The translations under genes were made by a program, and so were the position numbers. Below, in pieces: positions 33,433 through 45,300 of a DNA stretch of 64,000 nucleotides. This stretch comes from Raffaelea ambrosiae (taxonomy: Eukaryota; Ascomycota; Sordariomycetes; Ophiostomatales; Ophiostomataceae). Each line of letters opens with the position of its first letter. Positions within the stretch are counted from its first letter, which is position 1. The stretch is taken from assembly GCA_002778195.1 (NCBI GenBank), contig PCDI01000005.1:1207075-1271074 (forward strand), given 5' to 3'. The notes under the pieces are model-generated. The model ran no database searches. It was not told the origin of the DNA and saw nothing but the letters and a program-made list of their open reading frames with translations.

Positions 33433-34930
33433 ATGGCAGGTCCGGGCTGCCGGTCGTGCACCGGCTTGCTCGCGCAATGCTCCCGCCCGGCCGTCTCGAC
33501 GACGACAACGACAGCTGCCGCAGTCGCAATGGCCGCGGCTGTCTCCGGAACGCCGCTGCCCCGGCACATGCAGCAGCGCCCTCAGCCGCTTCCTCTCCAC
33601 CTATCCCGGGCGGCGTCATCGTCGCCGATGGCGGCAGTGCTGCCCCCCAAGACCCAGAGACAACACCAGCCGCTACCACAACAGCAAGGGTCCAAGCCAA
33701 GGCGAACAATGCATACCAGCAGCGGCACACCCGGCGGCACGAGCAGGAGCGACAACTTTGTTGCCCGTAGCTTTCACACCACGCCCGCCCATGCTGGGAT
33801 TGCCGAGAAGCTGGGCGACATGGCGCGGCAAGCCGTGAAGCGGACGATCGAGCCGTACGGCGCGTTTGGTGTGACGCGGAGGATGTACAAGAAGTGCACG
33901 GAGCCGGCCGCGTACGAGATCCCAGAGGAGGCGCGGCGGAACGATACGGTGCCGACGACCGAGGACGGCGAGGAGATTGGCGTGGGAGGTGGCATGTGGC
34001 ACGACAGTAAGTTGGCCTTCCAGATCAGAAGAGGGGTCATAGTGAAGAGGAAGGAGGAGCCAATGGGACTTTGAACACGCCGCTAACAGTTGTCTTCCCC
34101 CCCCCCCCCTTCAGCACCTGGTCCCAGGTGACCATGCTGCACATGTACCTGATCGTCACCCGCCTGCGCTGCCTCGAAAAAGAGACCTACCGCATGTACA
34201 NAGGTGGCATGTGGCACGACAGTAAGTTGGCCTTCCAGATCAGAAGAGGGGTCATAGTGAAGAGGAAGGAGGAGCCAATGGGACTTTGAACACGCCCCTT
34301 ACAGAATTCGACCTCCTGCCGTCCTTCAGCACCTGGTCCCAGGTGACCATGCTGCACATGTACCTGATCGTCACCCGCCTGCGCTGCCTCGAAAAAGAGA
34401 CCTACCGCATGTACATGTCCATGCTCAGCGACCACTTCTTCCAGGAGGCCGAGGACAAGATGGACCGCCTCCACCACATCACCTCCCGGGGCCTGCGCCA
34501 GCGCCACCTCCAGGACCTGTTCCTGACCTGGCGCGGCATCATGCTCGCCTACGACGAGGGCCTCGTCCGCGGCGACGCCGTCCTCGCCGCCGCTCTCTGG
34601 CGCAACCTCTACAAGGCCCGCACCGACATCGACCTGCGCGACCTCGCCGCCGTCGTCGCCTGGATGCGCCGCAGCTACATGATGTTCGACCGCATGCCCG
34701 ACGAGTCCATTGTGCTGGACGGCGGCAAGAGCGTGTTTGCCTGGCCGTCCGCGCTGGACGAGCGTCGCCTGGTGGACCTGCCGGCGTCCAAGGAGCTGGC
34801 GCTGCTGCTGAAGCAGGAGAAGGAGCGGTCCAACTTTGTGGAGGAGGACGAGGAGCCGCCCGTCACAACGGCAACAGCAGCAGCTGGGGCAGAAGGGGCT
34901 GTCAAGAAGGAGCAAGCCGCAACAGCATGA
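33433..34930 (+). CDS. cbp3: Ubiquinol-cytochrome c reductase assembly chaperone Cbp3
   Basis: Mitochondrial chaperone (human UQCC1) that with Cbp6 binds the mitoribosome exit and newly made cytochrome b for complex III assembly. Exon 1 is 33433-34006 (ends A|GTAAGT) and exon 2 is 34305-34930 (after TTACAG), giving 399 aa in phase. The N-terminal 110 residues are a Ser/Thr/Gln/Arg-rich presequence ending RSFHTTPAHAG. The chaperone domain covers about residues 185-350: EFDLLPSFSTWSQV, MLHMYLIVTRLRC, HHITSRGLRQRHLQDLF and RDLAAVVAWMRRSYMMFDRM. As assembled, the intron is 298 bp and includes a 214-bp duplicate around a single N (34201); collapsing it leaves an ordinary 83-bp intron and an unchanged protein. 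Confidence 0.93.
33987..34415 (+). repeat. 214-bp direct duplication around a single N
   Basis: 33987-34200 and 34202-34415 align base for base at an offset of 215, except in about 34 bases: copy 1 has CCGCTAACAGTTGTCTTCC followed by a C-run, where copy 2 has CCCCTTACAGAATTCGACC. The duplicated block contains the end of cbp3 exon 1, its intron and the start of exon 2. Copy 2 gives the intact exon junction. The single N marks a joint, so this looks like an unmerged overlap between two contig ends. Confidence 0.95.
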
Positions 34931-35598
34931 AGGGAGAGGGGCAGAAAGCCCCCCCCCCCCCAAAAAGATGAGATAGACACATCTTTATGGGGGGGGGTGT
35001 CTATGTTTTTTTTTTCCACGGGAGCACAACTGGAGGGGAAACAAAAAAAAATATAAAAGAGGTCCGGTTATAGAGATGAAAGTCATGTCCCTGCATGAAG
35101 GCGTTTTGTTTTGCTTTGTCTTGTTTCTGTGGGTTTGCGCCTTGTGAGAGTGTGCTGCTTTTTTATACATGTTGGAACTCCCAGGATCTAAGGTCTCTAT
35201 GTTCTATTTGTTTTTGGGGGGCAGGCCTCTCTGGCCCCGTCTTGTAAGATTATATCGGCATATAGTTAGCACACTCCTAATCACTCCTCCTAACGGGTTT
35301 ATGAAGCTCCTCGCTGTAGAGATGAATTCTGCGGGCGGTGACAGTCAAAAATAAAGTGGGGCATTTTTGCATCGTCGGCTTCTCGATTTTTTATTGATTT
35401 TTTTTAATTGGTCTGGTCAAGCTTGCTCTGCTTTCCCGCTTCTCCAGTGCGGCCTCGCCACCCACGTCCAATGTAGGTCCCAATTGACTCTCTCTTTCCC
35501 GCTCTTCTGTTCTGCTCCGGCTTCTCGATACAACGACCCTGCTTTTGTGCGCCAATTCCTAACCGATCCCATTCCCGCAGCTCCTCGTCCCCCCCGCC
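34931..35598. other. Spacer cbp3 / membrane-protein gene
   Basis: No gene seen. Contains C- and G-runs (34951-34960, 34990-34997), T-runs, and a C/T-rich leader up to the next ATG at 35599. Confidence 0.5.
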
Positions 35599-36966
35599 AT
35601 GTCTTCCTTCTCGAGAGGCTTCCTGGGCCTCACCCAGCACAGCAGCTTTCTCGCCAGCAGTCTGCGGTCGCCCTGCGGCTCCAGCACCGCTGCTTTTCTC
35701 CTGCGACCTCAGCACCGCCTTCTCCGACTCTCCTCTCCCTCTACGGTCGTCGTCGCCGCCGCCGCCGCCGTCTTGCCCTCCCACGCCTTCTCCTCATCCG
35801 CACAGGCCTATGCCAAAAAGAAGAACCGGCCAAGAATAGTGGTCAGCCCGCCCGCTGCCTCTTCTGTCTCGCGGCAAGCTGCCCCGTCTCGTCTGTCTGC
35901 GGCGCCGACCAAGGCGGCCCCCAAGACAGCCCCCCCCGCTGCTGCTGCTGCTACTGCTGCTGCTACTGCTGCTGCTCCGGCAAAGACAACTGCCAGCACC
36001 ACACCATTGCCCACCGCGGCTACCGCGCGCACCGCCCCGGCAGCTGCTGCTGCGGCCTCGAAGGCCTCTTCCGCCGTACACGCCGCCCCCGGATTGCCTG
36101 GTGGTGGTGCCGGCACCTCCTATGCCGACCAGCTGGGTCGCCGCGCCAGTCCCACGGTGCTCTACGAGGCGCCGTCGCAGTTCTGGCTGCGGACCACCTG
36201 CGTCGTGGCGGGTACGTTCTGTCTCGTGTACGCCCTCGTCCAGTACTGGACCATCTACCTGAACCCGCCCGACAATCTCGCCTGGTGGGTGCCCAAGGCC
36301 TTCTTGGTCATCTGCGCCTGCATGGCCGGCCTCGGCGGCTACTTCTTCATGGGCGGCGCCGGCATCATCCGCAGCATCCGCGCCGTCCCCGCCGCCAAAC
36401 TGGCCGAGGTGGCCGGCGCCAAGCGCGCCGCCAAGACCACCAAGGCCCTTGCCGAGCGCGCCACCGCCGGGTCGCGCGCCGAGCCCCTGCCCATCTTTCT
36501 CGAGGTCGAGGTCGGCCGCGTGGTGCCGTTTGTGCGGGCCAAGAAGCTCTACGTGGCGCCGGCGGCCATGACGATCCCCCAGCGGTTTGCGCGGTACGGT
36601 CTCCAGGGAACCACCGCCGCTGCCGCCAACGAAAAGAACAAGCGGGACCCGAACGCACCGCTGACCCCCGACGAGCTGGCCTCTCTCCCGCCCGCGGAGC
36701 GCATCAAGGCGCGGCGGGCCCAGGAGGACCGGCGCCAGAAGGAGCGGGAGTACGAAATGGACCACCTGATGACGGCGCCGTTCCGGCACGCCGGCCAGGC
36801 CATGCGGTATGCCTTGCGGGGCATGCGGCGGGCATTCTCGCGCGACGGGTTTGCGCGGGTGACCGTGGACGGGCGGCGGTGCCGGCTGGACGTGCAGGGC
36901 GGCTGGGCGCTGGAGAACGGCCGGTCGCTAGACCGGCTGGTGACGGTTCTGGATACCAAGCTGTAG
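35599..36966 (+). CDS. Two-helix membrane protein, probably mitochondrial
   Basis: One 455-codon frame without introns, starting at CGCCATGTC. The first 75 residues look like a mitochondrial presequence (Arg/Ser-rich, no acidic residues, HAFSSSAQAYA). An Ala/Pro/Thr-rich low-complexity segment follows to about residue 165. Two hydrophobic segments lie at about 195-221 (FWLRTTCVVAGTFCLVYALV) and 233-258 (AFLVICACMAGLGGYFFMGG), joined by a short loop, an arrangement like that of TMEM223-type inner-membrane proteins. The C-terminal half is soluble and basic, with a charged helix (ERIKARRAQEDRRQKEREYE) and a final small domain (FARVTVDGRRCRLDVQGGW). The preceding co-directional genes cem1 and cbp3 also serve mitochondria. 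Family membership is tentative; the frame itself and the two helices are clear. Confidence 0.82.
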   Translation: MSSFSRGFLGLTQHSSFLASSLRSPCGSSTAAFLLRPQHRLLRLSSPSTVVVAAAAAVLPSHAFSSSAQAYAKKKNRPRIVVSPPAASSVSRQAAPSRLSAAPTKAAPKTAPPAAAAATAAATAAAPAKTTASTTPLPTAATARTAPAAAAAASKASSAVHAAPGLPGGGAGTSYADQLGRRASPTVLYEAPSQFWLRTTCVVAGTFCLVYALVQYWTIYLNPPDNLAWWVPKAFLVICACMAGLGGYFFMGGAGIIRSIRAVPAAKLAEVAGAKRAAKTTKALAERATAGSRAEPLPIFLEVEVGRVVPFVRAKKLYVAPAAMTIPQRFARYGLQGTTAAAANEKNKRDPNAPLTPDELASLPPAERIKARRAQEDRRQKEREYEMDHLMTAPFRHAGQAMRYALRGMRRAFSRDGFARVTVDGRRCRLDVQGGWALENGRSLDRLVTVLDTKL

Positions 36967-37089
36967 GGCGCGGGTCGGGGCAAGAAGACAGAGAGTGAGT
37001 CGACCGAACCCCCCCCTTGTTGATTTCTCGCACCCCCCGGAGAGACGGGAAGATGCACTGCGGCCACGCTGCTTTCTCCCTCTCTCTAT

Positions 37090-37110
37090 CACACACACAC
37101 ACACACACAC
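37090..37110. repeat. CA microsatellite
   Basis: About ten CA dinucleotides, 125 bp after the stop of the membrane-protein gene, preceded by CT repeats. Confidence 0.95.
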
Positions 37111-40100
37111 TTGAACGGCTCTATGGAGACGAAAGTGCAACATCTCCCGTGTATATAAATTGCTTTTGTACGATTAGAAAACGTTGTAAAGGTTACCCGA
37201 AAAAAAACATGATAATCGACTGAGATACATGCTCGCATATATTAATTTCGAGCTCTTGTACCTTGTACATCTCTCTGGGGAGAGGCATTATCTGCCTATC
37301 AAGGTGTCCAGTTGACCTGGAAGCCATCACGACGTCTGGATCAGATGATGCTCTCGCGTTCCTCTGCCATGATTCTGTGCCAACGAAGCTGGTCATCTGT
37401 CCCGTTGGGTGTTCGCAACTTCATGACCGAACCTGGTTATGCGGTCGGCGAGATCATGCGAGGAGGGCGTAATGCGAAATTTGCCGATTTGGACCAGATG
37501 GCAGTACAAGAGACCAGTTACGATCCGGGGGGATTTGCATTTTCTGCTCTTTTCATGGAAAAGGGGATTCCAAGTTCAAATCCATATTTATTGATTGACG
37601 TTCCATGGCCGCCTCCTACAACAACAGAAAAAAACTTCCGAAGGGGTGGCAATGTTCAATTTAAAATAGAGCATCGTGTCCACTTGTTCCCGGTCGCTCC
37701 TTAACGTCATATACGACTTTTGACATATCAACTTGGCTTCCTTTGGAGGTTCTTTTTTTTTGGTTGTGTGCTGCGGTTGCGGCTCAATTTAGGATTTTCT
37801 TCTGGAAATGCTTTTTCACATTAGAATCCGTAGGCCCTGTCAAACAATTACGATCCATCGCTTTTTTTTCTTGAGGGAGGGTAGGTAAATCTCCCAGCTC
37901 CTTTATTGCTTTAGGAAGAACGTCATCTGTACATCCTTCCGTTTATCTTTATCTGCACTCCATCGTGGTTCATCGGTACTTGTGGTCTTTTTCGAATCCA
38001 TCAACACCGCCACCATGGATGAACCTAATAAAAAGCCTGGGGGGTAGTCATAGATCGTGTTGACGTCACTGAAGAAGAAAAAATAAAGCACAAAATTCGA
38101 TATATTTGATTACTTCGGAGTCTATGTGGTATTTCTGGATTGATGGTGGTATCGTATCCATCTTGTGATATGTCAATCATGGCTGGGCAAACACGTCAGC
38201 CTTGTTGAACACAAAGAACAGATACAACTATGACACATGTTAGAGGGCTACGACTTTACGGAGTTCGAGCACATTAGGCCGTATTATGTGATATAAAAGT
38301 GTTTTGCATTTTGCAAGATACACTTTTGTTGTCACAATTGAGCCATGCGATTGAGTAGGGGACGTGCCGCAAGGCTATGACATAAGATGGGGTTTAATAC
38401 CACCCCCTGCTCATATCTGGTTTTCTCGGTTGCACAGACCTGGATTTGACCAACTCTTATTAGTTTCCTGGTGCTTATTTGGTCCTTTTACATTTCTTTC
38501 TCAAATGAATTATAGTTTTGTTTTTGGTTGTTATTGTTACCATTAAAACGGAACGAAGCCAAGGGCCTGGGTTGTGCAGCTCGTTGGGCAGAATCGAGCA
38601 AACAAACCTACTTCACTGTTGCCTGATCACAGAGGCATAACAAAAACCCATTTCTGCTGCACAGAGGCTCTGTATGAATGACGCGTCGTGGAGGACAATG
38701 TATGCATGTTCTTTCTGAGATGCCGGGCTTCCTGATATCCTACCACTCGACCATGCTGTGTTCCAGTTCCTTCTTCGGAGTGCCATTCTTGCAACACGTT
38801 CTTTGTCCAATTGCTGCACTTCAGCGTGCATCCCAGAGGATGTCCTACAAACGCACAAAGTGTTCGCCAGGGAGAAGTTAAGAGCCACTAACCAAAGGGG
38901 GCCTCATGGACGAGTCGAGGGAAATGGTGGGACAAAGCTTTTTTTCGTTTTTTTCGGTTTTTTCTTTTTTTTTTTTTTTCTTTTTTTCCTTTTTTTTTCA
39001 ATTCTCCTATGGCACAAAATGTCTCTGAGCCCCTTTCCTCGTTTCCCATTTCTCGAGAGGGGGGGCTGTAACAGATCACCAACTCGCCAGTGGGCGTCTA
39101 AGCAGCACAGCGTTTGCTGTCCCACTTGGGTAAAAAAAAAAATCGAAACACTGACCGCAGGCTCCCAAGCTGGCGGCCAACATGGAACGTAGAGAATGGG
39201 GTGCCAATAGATTCGAGTGGCCAAGGTCTAACGGTCATGACCAAGCCCATGGCCGTGGCCAGCCAGTAAAGGAAGCCGGAAAATAGGCCTTCCACTAGTG
39301 GGGAAAACAAAAAACAAAATTTTTTAAGACGTTGACGCCCCAGCTGCCGCCCCAAAAAGTCGCATGGTCTTGGATGAGTGGAGCAAGACAGGGAAAGAAA
39401 AAGCAAAAAACCGGCGAAATAACAGGTACAGAACGGTGCCGAGCGGCCCTTAGGAAGGGGGGCCTGTCTATCACATCTCACTATTCTGGGATCCCAGCAC
39501 CGCCTGCGAAACACCGTTTCATGGGGCGGCTATGAGCCCACGACTCCCGCTAGAGATGTCGCCCAACAAGATTGTCGAACGATGGCAAGCCGAAGAGGCA
39601 GCGAGCGGGAACAAAAAATGCCGGGCTTCTACAAGGCCTGGCCTCTACAAGGTTCCCGTTATTCTTTTTGAGGTTCTACTATGTATTCCAGGGAAGGGGG
39701 TGTATGTAATGCAAAGGAGAACCTTACGGAACCATAGAACCAACCGCGGAAAGAAAACAGGCAGGCTGGAATGGGATGGTTACACTGCAATGAACGGGTT
39801 CTCTTCTCGACTTTTTCTATTTGCACGAAGAGCAAAAAAAAACTCTTCAGCAAACTGCCGTCCCATTGAGAAGAAATCTTGACGCGAGCAGGGGTAGACG
39901 AAGAAAGACGCTTCTGTGAGGACATCCGCCTGGCACGGGATCAACAGGCAAGCCGCTTAGCCAAAATCGCTAATAAACAGGAATACACCGTCAAAAAGGC
40001 AAAATAAATGAATGAATGGCAGGTTCCGCCTCTACCCGCCGCGTCGACCACCCGTGCACGAAACATGGACTAGTTACTATGTACACCGTACTGCTGTTTC

Positions 40101-42277
40101 TCGTCTGTGTCTCATTCCTTATTTTACGGTGTATTTTTCATTCTTTTTTTTCATTTTTATTTTTTTTGGTTGCTCCGTCCTGGGCTTCGGCCTCGTGGTT
40201 CTGTTGCCACTCTGCAACATGCTTGCAGCACCCAACCAAACCAGGCCAACAATGGAAAGCGCACCAAGCGAACACAAACTATTTTAATCCCGTGTGCCCG
40301 TTGGCTCTATTCGACCTTTTTTTGCCCCCCCGCCAACGGGTTTTTTTCCCCCTACTCCTCGCCCCGCATGCATCAACGCCTTCCAATCGCACCATCTTTT
40401 TTTTTTCCAAGTGGGAAGTGGGCTGGTTTGGGTCCCCTGTCAGTCCAGGTTTGCATTGCGCTTAGCGGAACGAGCAAAGGCAAGAGGGCAGAGACGAAGA
40501 GGCGAAAGAGAGGCGAAAGACCAAGAAAAAAGAAACAAGAGATCTCGCGGAGTGGAAAAAGCAACGAGAGAAATGTGACGGGAGCACAAGACGGGGCCGA
40601 AGCCGGAGATCAACCAATTCCTCCTTCGGTGGGATGATAATAACTATATCGTCTCATATAACTGACGGTTCATGTGCATGTGCCGTCTTTGTCGGCAATG
40701 GAAGACGTGCTCTGCAAGACTACGAAAATAAAAGAAAAGCTATCCAGGCGGGGAGTGAAGAAGATAGTTCCCGTAAGATCATCGTGAAGAGACGGGAGCA
40801 AACAAACCACTACTCCGTCCGCACAAATTCAAACGAGTCCCACTTGCAATGTAGCCATTTTCTCGCGAGGCGCAAGTGGAAGAACATGAAAAAAAAGGAG
40901 AAAAGGATGGCCGAGCCGTCGTGCATGTACGGTGTCCTATGTAGTTACGAGTACACCATAGTATCTTGCCAGAAAACACTCCGACAGGCTCATCTTGTCC
41001 GTGGCAGGGACCCATGGTCGGGGCCGGGATTTAGCAGTCCAACTAGTACTTTTCCCAGGCCGTTGCAGCAGCAGCCTGCAGAACGCATACAATACATAGC
41101 AACTACGGTACATGTACGGACATGGATGATCGTGAGGAGAGGGGGGGGGGGGTTCCTGGTTGTTTCGGACCTTTGGCCAAGGATTCATCTGCACTGCTAC
41201 CGTAGATATTCGAAAGGATTCAAGATGCGGTGGGAAGTGCAAGTTGGCATAAACAAAAAACGGTCGTCAGACACGCTATGTGTTCGCAGATTAGCCGATA
41301 TGCACAACGCAATTGGCCGGGACAACAACAGGTGCGGTGAGATGGACGACAAGAAGAGCATCCAATGCCAGCTGGGCAGTGAGATGCAAAGTGATATATA
41401 TATTGGATGTGCAGATGCAGAGTTGCTGTCTGTAGATGACAGGTCGGAAAGGAACATGCAAGCGCCGGGACGATGTGTTCGCCACAACAGAGGTGAGGAA
41501 ACGCCAGAGAGATATATGTACTATGTAATAGTAGAGTGGCATGCATACAACAAATTTGCCATGTCTGATGACTGGGAACGCCTGGGGGCGGGTCTCTGAA
41601 CGTAAGATACAGGGTTATGCCATGCGTCGTCTCAGGAGGCGACGTGTGTGATGCCACACCGTCTGCAGTGTCCAAGTGTTTGCAGACCCGATGCATATTT
41701 TTCAGCACAACCGGCACACACATAACCACACAGAGTAAGATGCCTAGTTCGTACAGGTTGTGGCCACACACTGGAACATGGGATGGTGGCATTGCATGCG
41801 ACTCTTGCTATTCTCATGCATGAGGGCAAACCTAAGCACGGCACAGAAACAAGAAAATATGCACGAAAAAACTTTTTCTCTCTGCCGCCCGTTTTACTGG
41901 GTGCGTTGGATGTCGCCTGCATTCGAGTGCGGCCAGAAGAAAACAAAACAGTACGAAGGCAGAGCGGTGAGAATGAGAGCCATTGGCGTATCAGCATGGG
42001 CGAAGACGTTTGTGACACAGCCTGAAGGCCAGGCTTCCCTCGAAATGCAGGTCGGGCTGCAGGCGTGCGCGAGCCAATTGAGCCAGTCAGGAGTCCAAGA
42101 CTGCCAGAACCCGTATGTCTCAGATGCAACGGCCTGGGCTGAACTCTGCATGCCTGACCGCTTGGTCTGTTGCGGGTTGCAGGCTTCCCATTGGAACAGA
42201 GACGAGGGAGACACGCAGAAAAAATACACTGTGGTCTGCTCTGTATCTTTCGTCGTAGGATACGATAGTTCTGCTAC

Positions 42278-42279
<2 letters not shown>

Positions 42280-42310
<31 letters not shown>

Positions 42311-42311
42311 T
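42280..42311. repeat. GTT trinucleotide repeat
   Basis: GTT repeated six times, interrupted by GATGTT, then further GTT units. Confidence 0.9.
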
Positions 42312-45300
42312 TGTCACCTTACCGCACTCTTTCGGTTCTGTCTTCTTCTCCCTTGCCTCCGCACCGACTGGGGGTTCTTTCGTTCGCTGACACAATACTG
42401 GCATTGTCGTGACATGCGCATGCCAGACTCGTTCTTAGCCTCATTGCAGGGACCAGAGTTGCAGTACGAGTAGACGTGCTACTCTCTGTGACCCTGGTGC
42501 GTCATCCATGGGTTAGTTCGGCTCGTCGGAGCAGAGAAACTGCTGGGGGGTGTGGGCGAGAGAAAAAACGGAAGGTTACCAGAACAAGAAGAAAGCCCCT
42601 CCAACAGGAGAGGGTTGAATAAACCGAACCAACCGCTCGTAGCGCAGGACCCGTAGTTGGTCTGGCCAGACCCAAGCGACTGTCTCTCCAATGTTTCCAT
42701 GCACAGACGCACAGCCAGAGACGCATCCACGGACCACCATGCACGTTCTTGAACGGTAACAGTAGTTATTACATGTGCCCATACATTGCCCAGAGGGGCG
42801 TAGCTGCCGGGCACTCGGCCTATCGTAGCAGACTATGAGTTTCGGGCCAGTGAAAAAGCCCGTGGTGGCATGGACGGGAGGCTGGCAGGAGAGCCGCTGG
42901 TTTGCCCGGTCCACGTACGGTGGTACTACTACTTTGTATGTATGTAGTTAGATGTTGGTGTCCATATCGCAGGCAGGCCAAGCCAGCGCGTCAAAGAGAG
43001 AAAGATCTGCAGAGGAGACCCACACACGCAAAACAGCCCATGAATTGGCCAAACGAGGAGAGAGGTTTTTCGTGCGGCGTTGGTGTCAATACTCGTATGC
43101 ACTTATCGCCTTGTCCCAACGGCTGGAATAAAAAGAACACGGGCGGTGCTGAAAGTAAGACGGAAAGGAAGTATCGAGGGGCACAAGAGAGGGGACTGGA
43201 CGAAATGGAAGGAAAATGGGACAAGAAAAGCAGAGACAAAAGCGCACGCAATGCCAGGCTGGCCAAACGAGAAAGGGGTGTGTCGGCGCAAGCGTACGAG
43301 TAGGGAAAGCGTGTTCGCACGGATTAGCTTCGTGACTTCCTTTTTCCTTGCTTTCTTGTTCTGCAGTCTGGTTCGCGCCTTCTCGAATAGGCGAAGACCA
43401 GCAGCCTACGTAAGATACGAGTACACACGCAGGTGAGAGCCACCTCCAAAAATGAGGGGGAGGGGTTGTGTAGGCCGACAAAAAGAAAGCACAGCAGCCA
43501 AAAAGCAATGCGGGAGCACAAACGTGGGGGGTAAGCTGGCTGGCTAGCTGGCTGGCCGGCCTCAAAAGGACTGAAATCTACGCAGTATGGGACAGAATAT
43601 GTGTGTACTGCTACCCTCCCCCCATTATAAGATGCGTATTATTACTATGTGTGGTTACCGCCTCTTGTGTCTGTCATTTTCGCGCCCAGTTCTCATCGGG
43701 GTCTGGTCTTTTTTCTGCTCTTTTTTTTTCCCTGCTGCGACGCTGCACTGGAACAAAGCGGCCTGCAAAGATGTGTCACAGGTTGCGAGACGTTGTCGGT
43801 GAAGAGGCTCCCGAAGGGTGGGCTTGATAGGCACAGGGATATTATACTAGAGCGAAAACAGGCGAACCAGGCGAACCAGGCGAGCAGGAGCACGGAAGAA
43901 CAGCGAGAACAAAGTACATGCATGGACAGGCCGAAGGGAAAGGACAAAGGGCGCCACAGTGTTGGGTGAGAGACCCACCGCTAGAATTCTTGGGAACGGT
44001 CTTCCTCGTTACTCGTGGTAAAGACCTACCTACAGAGTAACTAACTAATAAAAAAGACCCTTATCGTGAACTTTTGGGGTGTGCGCCACCCAACACCCAA
44101 CATTTCGCCAGACACTCACTCAGCCAGCACCAAAGCACCGCACCTTTCCTGTATTTTTTTTTTTAAATTATTAATACATAGTATGGGCCCGTCTGGCCTC
44201 CCTTTGTTCCCACTCAAACGGCGCCCGGCGCAACGACACTCCCTTTCCAGCGGATTCGAGCTATTTTTTTAGCGAACAAATAAGCAGAGACACAAGCAGA
44301 TGGGAGGCCGTCCGCCGGGAACGACCGAGGGGCGCGAGCGGTGAGCCCGCCGGCGGGTAGGGATGAGGCCCATCTGTGGCGTCTGTGTGGAACAAGAGCA
44401 AAATAATACAAGCGACATTAACATCCAACGTTCATTCTCTGCGTGGCGTTGAAGGCGTTCCTTGCCAATCGGGTTCACGTTGTTATACTCGCACCAGGGC
44501 TCGTATGCACTTACGAAGTAGACCAGAGCATACGGACCAGGCCACTGGGATGTCCTAGAGCCTCTTTTCCAGTGGCCCATGTCCTTGCCTGCCAGAACTA
44601 TGTATGTACTCCGCAGTTCGGGATGCAGGGTTCTTTTTTTGGAAGTTCTGGAATTCCAGTGCGTGGCTACGTAAACTCGTCCTCCTGTGGGAAGCATGCC
44701 ATCATGGTACGCCACAACTAGTGTGCAGAAGAGGGTCTGGAAGAGCCCAAGTGCGAGCCAGCATGCATAGTCACTAGCCAAGTAGTTAATGCGAGTATGA
44801 GTAGACCACCGAGGATCCGTGGTCCCATGTAAGTCATGTGAAGTACGAGCGCAAACGACTCGTGCTGCTGGGGGAGGGCACTTTTTGAAGGCACTTGTAA
44901 GCGGTAACTATCGTACGGGTATATGTGCGCCCCAGTCCGGTCCTCTCTCGGAGGACAGAGCAACCAACAGAAGCCCGCTGAACGAAGCGAAGAAGAGAGG
45001 AAGCAACTCACTACGTAGTAATGAGAAGGCTCTTGGAGAATTGCCCTCAAAACGACACTGCGAAGCAGGTCTCCACCACGCTTTATTTTTTTTGCCCATG
45101 GCACAAAGGAAGCAGCCCAAGGTCGTAGTGGCCGATCCGTTTTGGGCAGCGCAATTTGGGGTGCGGGATGACGTCACGGGGCCGAGGTCTGCCTCTGAAC
45201 AATGGAGGGCAAAAAAAAGTATGGGCTCACCGTATGCATAGGCCGGCGCCGACAGTGGTTTCCATACGACTTCTGAGTACATAGTAGACGGACCATTGCT

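Noticed and set aside
35367..36998. 543-codon frame overlapping the membrane-protein gene
   Set aside because: A second plus-strand frame rich in Arg/Gly/Pro/His with no ATG-initiated conserved segment; it arises from high GC in the real frame.
37560..37600. TTCAAATCC motif resembling a tRNA box B
   Set aside because: No flanking T-stem complementarity and no box A or acceptor stem at the right distance.
40634..41599. Open frame of 321 codons on the plus strand in the desert
   Set aside because: Composition is Lys/Arg/Cys/Met-rich with no domain, low-GC third positions unlike the real genes, a G-run encoding four glycines, and no splice-linked neighbours. It is long but consistent with chance in 17 kb of stop-poor sequence.
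41760..42473. Open frame of 237 codons on the plus strand
   Set aside because: Contains a poly-Leu stretch from the GTT microsatellite and no recognisable motif; competing frames of similar quality exist on the other strand.
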